The position numbers and the translations under genes were made by a program. A stretch of 64,000 nt of DNA, taken from positions 21,335,501-21,399,500 of the forward strand of contig NC_091971.1 of NCBI RefSeq assembly GCF_036711975.1, given 5' to 3'. A model generated the notes under the pieces. It ran no database searches and was not told the DNA's origin. It saw nothing but the letters and a program-made list of their open reading frames with translations. Positions 54,179-64,000 of this stretch are shown piece after piece. Source of the DNA: Onthophagus taurus (taxonomy: Eukaryota > Arthropoda > Insecta > Coleoptera > Scarabaeidae). Position 1 is the first letter of the stretch, and the number at the start of each line of letters is the position of its first letter.

Positions 54179-54635
54179 TTTAAATTTTGCAACAAAAAAT
54201 TTTTAGAACTAAGAATTTTTTTGTTACTGAATAAGAATTTTGTACAGGTTAGATTTATGAAAGAATTGTCAAATTAAAGACATAAATTAATATATAGGTG
54301 TTTATGCTATAAATAAAAAATTAAATTTATTATAGTTCTGATATTTACGTTTTCCAGGAACAAATTTTTTCAACAATAACAATTTATTTCAGTAGAAAAT
54401 GTATAGATATAAATATGAAGATATTCGGAAATTCTGTTTTTTACATTATTAATAATGAAAATTCCATGCCGGAAAAGGCGTTGAACAAAACTAACAACAT
54501 GAACATTAATTCATTTTTTCATAAATTAGTATTATATTAGAGTACTTATTCGGGACAAAAATGTTGTGGTTTAGAACAGCGTTTCGCAACTCTTTTATAT
54601 TGAGTGATATGTTTTCGTCTGTATTTTCTTCCGGT
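54179..54635. promoter_or_regulatory. 5' flank of the LRRC43-like gene
   Basis: AT-rich sequence immediately upstream of the start codon (context AATTTAAAATGG). No clear TATA/initiator pair. The promoter presumably lies here. Confidence 0.35.
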
Positions 54636-54639
54636 ACTC

Positions 54640-55130
54640 TCTGTATCTGAGTTATATATTGTTGGTACTGGTTACTGATACATCGAGGAATGGTACCTGG
54701 TCAGATGAGATGTATCATCCACGTTTCGTAGCCATAGCTTTGGTTTCCAAAGACTAGTGTTAAAAGCTGCTTCTTCGAATAGTTCCATATAGAAGTTCTG
54801 GGACGTAATCGGCAATCCTTTTGGTATGAATTTTCGTCATATATAGGTCCAATAGGACCAATACAGTGTTCATCTTCTATTCGTATTGCTTTCTGTCCAT
54901 AACTATGGTGGCATTACCTTTGACTGCAGTCAGGACGGCTACGTTAGTTCACTCTCTTATACTACGTAAAGATTTCCGTTCACCAACCGTCAAGCTGGAC
55001 TTTGGTGGTTTAGCTATTTTTAACACTCTTGCGATATCTTGACGGGTGTTTTCAGCTTTTGCCGATGATATTTTGTAAATAGTTCTTTTTACTTCACACA
55101 TAATTTGTTATCCTTTGTAATTAGCCTCTA
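54640..55130 (-). pseudogene. Penelope-like element fragment
   Basis: Minus strand: IARVLKIAKPPKSSLTVGER near 55030-54975, AVLTAVKGNATIVMDRKQYE (54935-54881; like ADKGNxTVxMD), MNTVLVLLDLYMTKIHTKRI, then WLRNVDDTSHL (54735-54700; like YVDDT). Motifs between these are deleted. It lies beyond the 3' side of PLE-3, in the same orientation. Confidence 0.6.
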
Positions 55131-55222
55131 CTATCCATTATAATTTGACTCTGAAAAACTATAGTTAAAAATTGAATAAATCCCATATTTTGTTCCACAA
55201 TGATATTTATTTTATTTCAATC

Positions 55223-55269
55223 TATACAACACGTGTTTCGCTTATCTTATATAAGCGTCATCAGGTATA
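55223..55269 (-). ncRNA. hammerhead ribozyme motif (type I, minimal stem III)
   Basis: On the minus strand: stem I strand TATAC (55269-55265), CTGATGA (55264-55258), one unpaired C, stem II GCTTA (55256-55252) with TAAGC (55244-55240) around a 7-nt loop, GAAA (55239-55236), stem III AC with GT (55230-55229) around ACGT, cleavage after T55228 (GTT), and stem I strand GTATA (55227-55223). The complete core lies about 420 bp beyond the end of the PLE-3 coding region, on the same strand. Confidence 0.85.
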
Positions 55270-55279
55270 ACTAAGGTAA

Positions 55280-55685
55280 TTAAATTAGGTGTTAAAAATT
55301 ACAGTCAAAAGCTTAAAATTAATAATTACCGTCAGTTACGTCAGAGTTGCAATGCATTAAGAGAAATAAACATGATGAAGGTGTCGAGAGACTTTAATTA
55401 CAGTTCAAAGAAGAAGAAATTGAAAAACTAAAAAACATTTTAAAAAATTCAAATTTAAAAAAATAAAAGTAAATTAGTTGCAAGAAATATGGTGATGTAT
55501 AAAATTAATTAATATAATAAAAGGTTAAAAAACAAACATTACCTTAACATATGAAAGTCGTGTGCATGCTATCATGTTTCGAAACGATCTGATGTTAACG
55601 TTAAGGAGTTAGTGAGGGTGAAAAGTAAAATTGAGATAGGTGACAAAACCTGCAAGGAGCGGAAAATTTGACTCAAAATATATTT
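55280..55685 (-). mobile_element. PLE-3 3' untranslated region
   Basis: AT-rich non-coding sequence between the PLE-3 stop codon and the hammerhead. No other gene. It is treated as element sequence because coding region and ribozyme share orientation. Confidence 0.55.
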
Positions 55686-55686
55686 A

Positions 55687-57571
55687 TTAAAGGAATTCGG
55701 AAAATAATCTATTCTGGAAAAAATCTGTATAATCGTTAATTAAGAGGTCTGGATTAGATTTGTAGTGTGATCTAATAAAATATTCCTCGTACAGGTCCAT
55801 CTTTTTGGATTTCTTTAGGTCTTTTAGGAGGGAAATATTAGAAAGATCAGATTTATGTCCCATTGCAGTTAAATGTTTGAAAAAGGCAGAATTATTTTTT
55901 GAAATGTGTTCTTTATACCTAGTTTTTATGTTACGCCCCGTTTGACCAATGTAATAACAATCGCAATCTTCGCAGTTAAGCTTATAAATGCCACTTTTAT
56001 GGTATTGATCGAATTTATGTTTATTGTTGACAAGTAATTGACCCAATTTATTACTGGCAGAAAATACAGGAGTAATGTTATGAAATTTAAAAATACGGGA
56101 GAAAGAGTTTTGTAAGTTTGGATGAAAAGGAATAGAAATAAATTTAAGTTTTTCATTAAATTTTGGGAACATCATCCTATTGGTAAAATTATTTTGGGTT
56201 TTGTTATAGATGTTTTGAATTTCTTGAAGAGAGTAGCCATTATTTAATCCGATCTTGATTATCTTTTTTAGTTCGATGATAAAGTCAGAATGTTGTAAGG
56301 GAAAATTGATTAGTCTATTGAAGAGAAAACGAAATGAAGCAAATTTATGACGTGAACTGGAGAAAGAAGATTTGGGGATAATAGTATCAGTAGCTGTGTC
56401 TTTACGGAATATGCTGAAACTGAGTGATGATTTTGAAAAGTCTTTGGAAATAGTAATATCTAAGAAATTAATTTTAGAATCTTTTTCCAATTCAGTGGTG
56501 AATTTTAAGCGCACTAATGTTGTTAAAGATATTAGTGAGGGCAGTTAATTGAGCCTTATTACCATTGAAGATAATCAAAATATTATCAACGTATCTTTTA
56601 TAGAAAACTATATCCTTGGTAAATAGGGAATACTTCTCCGAGAAGAGAGTCTCCTCTAACCTGTTCACAAAAATATCAGCCATGATATCGGAAATTGGAG
56701 AACCCATGGGTAAACCATCGGTCATGCGATAATGTTTACCATTGAAGATAAAGAAGTTTTGTTCACAAACTAATTTAATTATAGAAGCAAGATGAAAAAT
56801 GTCTTTATATTGAACATTATTAAATCTCTTTATATTAATACATAGGAAATCTTCGATTATATTAATGCAATCATTAACAGGTACATTAGAGTACAGATTC
56901 TTTATATCGAAGGAAACTAAAATAGATTTATTGTTAATTTGGACCTTAGAAAGTTGTTTTATGAGTTCTGAAGAGTTTTTAGTGGTGTAAATAAAACTTT
57001 TTTGAAAATTGGTGTATAAGAATTTCTGTAAGTGTTTAGCGATTAATTCATTAGGTGTGTTAATATTGGATATGATGGGTCTAATGCTTTTTTCAGTTTT
57101 ATGTAGCTTAATAAGAGATTTGACTGTAGGAGACAATGGATTCATTTGGGTAAGGAGATTCGTGTTGATGTCGAATTTTTTCATACTTTCTTTACAGGTG
57201 TTAATAAGTAACTTTAGGTTATTGTTGTATTTAAGTGTAGGGTCTTTGTTAATGTGATTAATGTTATTCTGTATAAAGAATTCACAGGTTTTTGGAGATA
57301 TAAGCCTCTTTTGGGATAATAACCAACCTGCATTCTTGTCTCCTAGTGTGACAATCAAATTCTTATTATTAATTTTTTGTTTTAATATTCTAACATCATT
57401 CAATGTGACTGAAGGTCTATTTTCGGAAGTTTTGTTAGCTTTTGAAATTATATTAGTGAAGTCTCTACGAATATCATTAAAAAGTGGTAAATCTCTATGA
57501 ATCTGTGATTCTAAAGTGATTGCCAGTTCTACATTATCAATCTTCCCAGGAAAAGCAAATTTATGGCCCAA
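55687..57571 (-). pseudogene. Penelope-like element PLE-3: RT and GIY-YIG nuclease, one frameshift
   Basis: Two overlapping minus frames (57571-56492 and 56514-55687) make one PLE protein broken by a single frameshift near 56500. The first has FNLGHKFAFPG, SPTVKSLIKLHK, RPIISNINTPNELIAKHL, LVSFDIKNLYSNVPV (motif A), TDGLPMGSPISDIMADIF (motif B) and KRYVDNILIIF (YVDD box read as YVDN). The second continues KINFLDITIS and ends with the GIY-YIG nuclease GIYKLNCEDCDCYYIGQTG, RNIKTRYKEHI. No ATG opens the first frame and the usual PLE N-terminal region is absent, so it is also 5'-truncated. About 630 residues are readable. Confidence 0.9.
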
Positions 57572-57579
57572 ATTAAAAA

Positions 57580-58910
57580 CATTGAAAAACTAGTATCATA
57601 TAATTACTACCTTTTCTGTCTTTACAAATTACTTTCGAAACATTTAATCCATACATTTGATTAATTTCCGTAGACACCATTTCCTATACCTTTTTTAAAT
57701 TTCTCACTTTTAACGATTCAACATTTTTTTTTGTGTTTTTTTTCAAATTTTATATGAATTCTGAGACTTCCAACATATCAATTTATTTTATGTTTAGTGT
57801 TAAGAATACAATGAGCATTTAATACGAGTGCCTGATCAGTTTGCAAGAATTTCTACTAATAAAGCTAAAGATATGTCCACACCAAAGAAACAAAGGGGAA
57901 CATTTTGTTCCTGATTGTCGTAACCTGTTTAGGAAGCAGAAATAGTAACAAATTTATCGTAAACATTCTGTCCACATCAAGAAAACTCATTTTAGTCGCT
58001 CATCAGTGATCACGGTGACAACAAGAAACTTTTCGTCTATGTCAGGTTAGTGTATGTTTCAATATTTCAATACAATGTGGTGCGATGATGATTTACAGGC
58101 AGCAGTGGCTGCAATTATTACATCATATCTTCATGAAAAACTCATTTGGCAACATAGTAGAACAACAGTTTAGCATTAAGATTTTCGATTCAGGGTTGAT
58201 CGAAGAATGTCGTTATCCGCCAATTTCTAAACACCCTGTATATGAGTGCTTTACTAATCTCCACCCACAAATCTTGTTTTCTTGTAACGATCTTTAAAAT
58301 TTGTATCCCGTGGATTCCACAAACACCTGGCATTTTTGTATATCACAATAAAATGTATGATATTTTTTCGGTAGACCACTGGAACGACATATTTTCTGCT
58401 TTAAACACATGTTTATGTTACTCGGCATACAAATTTCGGAAACAAGGTGCAGCGTGTCCATATGGCGTCCGAAACTAAAATGTTTATAGATGTTTCTAAA
58501 TTTTCTAATGATATTTATCGCTAAATACTGAAACAAGCAACTTGTAGGAACATTTATTTCTGCAACCATTAAAAAATAAGGAACATCCAGAAACTTTGAG
58601 ATACATGTTCCAGGAACTAGCAACATAAACCCAATGTTCCTTTGTGTTCCTTTTGGTGTGAACTAGCTTAATAAAGCATAAGAAATAAATCCTAACAACA
58701 CTAGATTAAACGTTGTAGGTATTTATTTATGTCATCGACGATTTTGGTCTATTCTGAATATTTTCACTAATTGCTTTTTTACAAAACGTTGTTTTTAGTC
58801 GAAAGTTGTCTAGAGTTAATAAAATACTTAAAACCATCTTTAACTTAAGAACCAGCCTTTAAGAAAACGAAGATTTTAGTGCAGTGTATTTATTTACATC
58901 TGTATCGTAG
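57580..58910. other. no recognisable gene
   Basis: AT-rich. At 58216-58242, CCGCCAATTTCTAAACACCC, then TGTATA, is the reverse of a TATACAGGGTGTTTAGAAAT-type mariner end, but I found no partner. A 110-codon minus frame (58294-58626) is not recognised. Confidence 0.4.
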
Positions 58911-58911
58911 T

Positions 58912-60040
58912 CAGTGATGCTCGCTGGGTAAATACCCGGCGGGTAGGTATTTATAAAATGGGTATTTATCCGGGTATTTACTCCGGCCCAGGGTAAATAC
59001 CTAAACAGTACGTACAAAAGTGATACAAGTAAAAATGATTCGGAAAAAAATGAAGAGGAAGGTGATGAAATGGATGTTGAAGACGAAGAATTGTCAATGA
59101 TCGAAGACGTATTATCATCAGACGAATCTGTCATAAATTAGATTAGATTAATAGACCAATCATTGTTGGTCATTTTTTTGAAGTCATCCGTCCAGCTTTT
59201 AGGCGGTTTTTCTCTACTTCATCTGTCTGCTCGTCTTCATTCGCGTGAAATCACCCGCCCAGTTCCATTTGAGCTTTGCTATAATGTTGATCACATCATT
59301 TACGCCAGTTCTTCTTCGTAGGTCTTGATTTCGTATGTGGTCCCTCAGGTTTACACCCAGCATCGACCTACCCATATTTCTTTGCATTACTTTGACCCTC
59401 CTGGCAGTGTAAACGTTAATGTTCAAGTATCGGAGCCATGTGTCATAACCGGAAGCACGCATTAATTGATAGCCTTTTTTTCAAATATATAGAAATATCG
59501 ATCTTGAAGATGTCTCTAAGCTTCCCGTAGGCAGCCCATGCGAGTGTGATACTTCTGTTTAGTTCGCTTGTTTGATTATCTCTCGATACACGAACCTCAT
59601 GGCCAAGATATACATAACTGTCAATCCTCTCAATCTCATTATCCCCAATGTTGATGTTGGAGTTGGCAACAAGATTTGTCATAAATTTTGAAGCAAGAGT
59701 CGGGCTAAACACGACTCTTGCACACACTTCCTGTACGTCGTTCAGCATAAGTTTCATCTCTCCAATGCTATCCGAAATAAGATTGTGATGAACAATTTGG
59801 GGGATTTTGTATCGCCTTGTCTTACCCTACGCCCAATGAGTATTCGGTCAGTATTTTCATGCAATTTTACCGTCATTGTAGCATTGTTGTCGATGTTATA
59901 AATAAGTTTGGTGTGCCTATAATCGACTCTGCATTCTTGAAGTGCTTGCAAAACTGCCATCAACTTAATTTAAAATAAATTTTTTATAATAAATCTAAAT
60001 ACCCATTTTGGGTAAATACCCCCGGGTATATATTCAGGGA
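58912..60040. mobile_element. hAT-like remnant with GGGTAAATACCC palindromic ends
   Basis: 58918-59010 contains repeated GGGTAAATACCCGG, GGGTATTTATCCGGG and a CAGTGATGCTCGC-like terminus. 59996-60035 contains ATACCCATTTTGGGTAAATA and CCCCCGGGTAT in inverse arrangement. This palindromic TAAATACC pattern is familiar from insect hAT-type ends. Between them is an acidic C-terminal-like frame (NEEEGDEMDVEDEELSMIED, stop at 59139-59141), then a LINE insertion. The superfamily call is tentative. Confidence 0.5.
59205..59965 (-). pseudogene. LINE RT C-terminal half, nested
   Basis: Minus frames in order: ALQECRVDYRHTKLIYNIDN and GRRVRQGDTKSPKLF (59960-59770), ERIDSYVYLGHEVRVSRDNQ, SITLAWAAYGKLRDIF (59620-59500), and ARRVKVMQRNMGRSMLGVNL, RRRTGVNDVINIIAKLKWNW, AGDFTRM (59410-59220). 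These are typical of insect LINE polyproteins (RGVRQGD, YLGHEVR, RSMLG, TGVxDV, LKWxWAGH). YADD is lost. It lies inside the hAT-like remnant. Confidence 0.8.
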
Positions 60041-60044
60041 ATCT

Positions 60045-61550
60045 TTCTTCTTTCGTTCTATCGATTATATACAGAATCAACAATATCACCCTTTGTGATT
60101 TCCTCGCTTTGTTCATCAATTCTCCATTTTATTGTTCCTACCAATCGCTTTCTAGATTTTTGATTGGCGTAAAATTTAGATCTTTTCTCCATCAAAATAT
60201 CCATGGAATTTTCATCATTTCACGAAAACTGTTCCATAGATTGATGTAATTTCTATGTCTAATCTTCTATCAATAGCTGTGTTGTAGTTAGTAGGTCCTT
60301 ATATTTTTTTGAATTTCAGTATCCTTTGGCAAGTAGGCGAGATGTTTAAATGTCTTTTTTTGAGATTCTACCTTCTTGCTTTTATTACCACATTTACTAC
60401 TACCACATTTATTATTATTAATATGTGCCTGTCCATGTATTGAACTGGTATATAGTCTTTCCATGTCGTTTATCCATGTCCTTTACAGAACCATTCCTAT
60501 GTGTCATTGTCAGCTTTTTCAACATTTGCTCTATTTATCAGATTATTGTGTAAATTAATAGAAATATAATTTTATAAAGATTTATAAGACCCTTCAATAT
60601 GTAACCTCTTCATTTTGCGTATCCAATACATGCAGATTAATTGATATAATTCACATACTTAGGGAGATCAGGCGTGTTCTCAATATTTTTATTGCAGAAT
60701 GAACCTTTATTTACCTCAAAATATTAATTATATATAATCAACAGGTTACCTGTTGCTAGTCTCACTCGCCGCAAAAGCTTTTTAAGAAATATGTTTGGGA
60801 TAAATTCCTGGAATTCCAAGTCACTTTTGACGTTGCTTTTCTTACCGAATTCTTAACCACATTCATACTCTTTAATATCAAAAACTGTTGAGAAGAATGA
60901 ATGAATGTTGTGTGAATTTTCAGCCTGTTTCCAGTACAAACAAACTGTCAAATTCAGAAAAATTTTAAATTTCTCATAAACATGGAGGTCAATGAAATGT
61001 AGGTACAGATAGCACCTATTATGTACAGGAGAGTTTAGTGTTCATATTTAATAACTCGAAAAATCTAAGAGATATAAAAAAATTAATAGCTATTTTTGAG
61101 CATATGTTAGAACAATTTTTGGAATTCCTATACATATAGGCCGTAGACTTGCGGAAATATGCGTTAGAAGCAAATGCAAATACCAATCTACACAATTAAA
61201 ACTTCCTGAAACGCTGCAAATTTTTAAAACAATGAACGGAATTGTTTCTGGTAAAATCAACAAATTTGTAATACATTCATATGGAATGGATACCATTAAA
61301 CTCGATTTCGTTAATAAAGTAAAATCATTTTTTCGAACGTACAGTCCGGTAAACGTATATCATGCCAATGAAAACGAATTAATTTGGACAAAGAAAGTTG
61401 AAACAGTTGTTCAATTTATAAATGCAATAACTCACCGTTACACTATTCTTCCAATATCATCAATAGCACCGATTGCGGTAATGCTATTGATGCTAATGGT
61501 ATAAAAGCATCGACATCAGGCAAATTAACCTCCGATTTATTTGAAGATAG
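60045..61550. other. no recognisable gene
   Basis: AT-rich. A 90-codon plus frame at 61232-61504 (FVIHSYGMDTIKLDFVNKVK) is unrecognised but may belong to the transposase scrap just downstream. Confidence 0.35.
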
Positions 61551-61554
61551 GTTT

Positions 61555-61665
61555 CTTAACACTGTTTGACCTGTCGCAGGATTGACGAGTTTGTTATTAC
61601 TAGATTCATGGACAGGCCATTGTCCACAATCTTTGAAAACAAAATTTATTGAGATGTGTACGGTT
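61555..61665 (+). pseudogene. pogo-like transposase scrap
   Basis: The frame reads PVAGLTSLLLLDSWTGHCPQ, SLKTKF. The LLLDSWTGHCP block is the second catalytic-Asp motif of an insect pogo-type transposase family. Neighbouring motifs are not recognisable. Confidence 0.5.
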
Positions 61666-62960
61666 TTCGAGTACGGAAAGGATTTATTGGACGGTTCTGA
61701 TGTTCTGATTTGGTTCTTATTAACAACTATTATGTTAACTTATATGTAAGAAACAGCGTAATTAACAATTTCCGCATTTCTTAAAAATTCAACTCTCAAC
61801 ATTCAAATATAAAGATTTATTTGCGTTTTGCTTTTTCAAATCATCATTCGCCACATTCTGGTCTCAAAATGTGACACCTTCTTCTTTATTCGTTGTTCTT
61901 AGTGCCAGAAGTTTTTATCAGATCAAAGTTTTTTAATGAAACGGTAACGTATTTTACTTATGAACACAAGTTCTTTCGGTTTAAACTTCAGTGTATTAAG
62001 GCATATAGTATCAGAAAGTGTTCTAAATTTTACAAAATGTCAAATAGATCGCGTAAATTAGATTGTGATTGTTTTGGTTACCTTTTTAGACAGTTTATGT
62101 TTATAAAGAAAGGAAAACCTACATCAGAAGCATTGAATCTGTCATATTGCACTTACTTTAAGTTATTAATAGGCTACACGTGTTGTTTAAAGCGAAACCA
62201 GGAAAGCCGAAACAAAATCCGATAACGCTAATAACAATTGACCAGAATAGTGGAGTAGTCTGAACAATTCGACAAGAAGATCTCCAAAATCAATCAACGA
62301 GAATCTTCAATAAAAATTTCTACAACCACGCTACTATCCGTACTATACTTACACTACTATTCGTGCCAAAAGTCAAGAGATTTGCTTGTTGCAATCATTG
62401 AACATTTCCATGTAACATACCTTAATTTGAACATTTCGGCTGTGCGGTGTTCTTCTTATCGCGAGCTAAATGAAAAAAGTATCCACTTTGCGATTTTTGG
62501 TGATTTTTCTTCACAGTGCTGGTGTGTGTTCCAGACCAATTATTTGACATATTTTACTTAAAACACATTAAGAACACAGAGTCAAATAGTTTTTGAGAAA
62601 AAAATCGCAAAGTCACCGGTACTGTCACAAATCAGGTACTTTTTGAAATCACCAAAATTCTCAGTCTGCCATCTGGAGCATCGTGAACAAGTATAGAAAA
62701 GACGAGTGACACGCCACCTCAAGTTATAACTGCTAATCAATTTAATAATTACTTTCTGGCAATGCCAGCTATCTTGTCTAACTAAAATTGATCCATTGAC
62801 CCTCTGGAAGAACAACAACCACCTCGCGTCACAGGATGAATACTTTCAGTTCAGCGTCTTTTCCGATGTTGAGGTGAAATAGCAAATCCTATGATTGTTT
62901 TGGTCTGCTGCAATGATTAAACATGTGCGTAATTTGTTAATTACTCCACTAACTAAACTA
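61666..62960. other. no recognisable gene
   Basis: AT-rich. Short frames (61893-62225 plus; 62582-62818 minus) show no known motif. Confidence 0.35.
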
Positions 62961-62969
62961 CTGAACCAG

Positions 62970-63905
62970 TGTTTGTGAATCTATTTTTCCTTCCGCTTTT
63001 AAAACTGCTTGTATCACACCTATCTTCAAGAAGGGTGACCGTAACGTTGCCGGGAGTTTTAAATCTACTTAAAAAACCCTACATGCAAGTTAGACACTTA
63101 ACTTGGTCTTCACCTTGCGCACAGATGACCGAGTAGAACCTGTTCCTGATTGCAAATTTCTGAGTTTATATCTAGACTTGGGCCTTACATGGGCTGAGCA
63201 TGGGGTTAAGCTAGCCAGTAGACTGAGTTCTGCTGCGTTTTTGCTGAAACAACTATCTGTCACTGTCTCCACTCATGCGCTGCGAACAGTATACATCTCA
63301 CTGCTACAATCTCACAGCACTTATGGACTAATAGCCTGGGGCCACTCTAGTATGGCTAAGCTCGAAGTATAGATGGAGGTCTGGGATATGGCGACAATTG
63401 CAGAGAACCTTTTAGACAGCTTAGGTGTAAGACGCTTCCATGTCTGTATATTCTATATAGAATGCATTAAATATATTACAAACAATATGGATTTACAAAC
63501 GAAAAATAACCAGTTACATAAATATCGAACCAGGCAACATGACCACATACGGCAAAATATGATCCGATTGGATCGATCCAAAAATGGTGTGAACTATTAT
63601 TGTATTCAATTGTTTAATGTTTTACACAGCCAAGACAGAGAGCTATATTCAGACGTTCTTTTAAGGCGCCTAAAAAGGTCCTAATTGATAAGGCTTATTT
63701 TGATATTGAAGAGCTTGTTGCTAATCCGCCAGGGACAGTTAGACTAGCGAACTCGCCTGTCTAGATTTGTCTTTGTGTTTTGTCTTTAAGTTCTGACAGT
63801 ATTTTTATATTTTACTTAGATTAGATTTATGCCTATATGTCATATATTACGAAGACGACTGTATACCAATTGGTTTGGCATGAATAAATATTATTATTAA
63901 TATTA
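62970..63905 (+). pseudogene. jockey-like LINE, internally deleted, with (ATT)n tail
   Basis: FPSAFKTACITPIFKKGDRN, then VAGSFK (62980-63065), is the RT lead-in. It jumps by deletion to CKFLSLYLDLGLTWAEHGVK, LASRLSSAAFLLKQLSV, VYISLLQSHSTYGLIAWGHS (63150-63350), then YIECIKYITNNMDLQTKNNQ and HKYRTRQHDHIRQNMIRLDR, NGVNYYCIQLFNVLHSQ, and after a shift DKAYFDIEELVANPPGT. The 3' end is a short UTR with AATAAA and an ATT-repeat tail at 63888-63908. The catalytic RT core is deleted. Confidence 0.85.
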
Positions 63906-64000
63906 TTATGGACGAATGATATCCGCATCCCCACCTCTAACATTAATAGATCTTAAAGATATGGATAAATTCACCAACGAACTGCAATGTACCCATCAAT

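Noticed and set aside
57998..58010. CTGATGA on the minus strand upstream of PLE-3
   Set aside because: No stem II and no GAAA within range, so it is not a 5' copy of the PLE-3 ribozyme.
1..64000. CRISPR arrays, rRNA, tRNA, bacterial operons
   Set aside because: None were seen by eye: no regularly spaced direct repeats, no tRNA A/B boxes with cloverleaf, no Shine-Dalgarno-led gene clusters.

Overview
The window is AT-rich eukaryotic nuclear DNA. It looks like an insect chromosome: genes have introns with GT/AG borders and AATAAA signals, there are TATA/initiator promoters in front of small secreted cuticle-type proteins, and the transposons are of families common in arthropods (Penelope-like, piggyBac, mariner, jockey-like, copia, gypsy). 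A beetle is my guess, but nothing here proves the order. I see no bacterial operons, CRISPR array, rRNA or tRNA. || Host genes. (1) An LRRC43-like leucine-rich-repeat gene on the minus strand runs from 54178 to 29799. Its five coding exons join in frame to a 625-residue protein. Intron 2 is about 22.3 kb and carries most of the transposons between 31 and 53 kb, plus two GC-richer TAAT-containing blocks that look like non-coding regulatory DNA. (2) Two tandem, nearly identical 94-residue secreted Ala/Pro/Tyr-rich (cuticle-like) genes lie on the minus strand at 21.6-22.0 and 24.4-24.8 kb, each with three exons, a TATA box, an initiator and a poly(A) signal. (3) A possible first exon of an unrecognised gene lies at 15946-16199 (minus). 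|| Mobile DNA fills most of the rest. 0-9.6 kb: LINE remnants, a TA-flanked element carrying a pogo-like transposase pseudogene, a jockey-like LINE (minus) and the coding part of a Penelope-like element (PLE-1). 9.8-12.3 kb: a CACAG-ended DNA transposon with a TAA target duplication, inserted in the 3' region of PLE-1. 12.3-15 kb: the resumed PLE-1 tail with a hammerhead ribozyme, hairpin repeats and a gypsy remnant with its LTR. 17.5-20 kb: a second PLE fragment and a transposase-like pseudogene holding a TTAA-flanked insert. 22.4-29.1 kb: transposase, GIY-YIG, LINE and copia remnants. 31.9-35.3 kb: LINEs broken by a TA-flanked foldback element. 41.2-44.55 kb: a piggyBac element with a mariner inside it. 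44.58-48.03 kb: an integrase-type (KRBA2/Ginger-like) DNA transposon with long, palindrome-rich inverted repeats, itself hit by a 686-bp hammerhead-bearing foldback element. 50.1-51.4 kb: a second foldback element with a decayed hammerhead. 54.6-57.6 kb: PLE fragments, including a long PLE-3 coding region with a hammerhead at its 3' side. 58.9-63.9 kb: hAT-like ends, LINE pieces and a transposase scrap. || Most notable: three hammerhead self-cleaving motifs with complete cores plus a decayed fourth. All are the minimal type with a two-base-pair stem III. Two lie 3' of Penelope-like elements, and two lie in short elements whose arms are inverted copies of the hammerhead-bearing sequence. Nested insertions with exact target duplications give a readable order of events.
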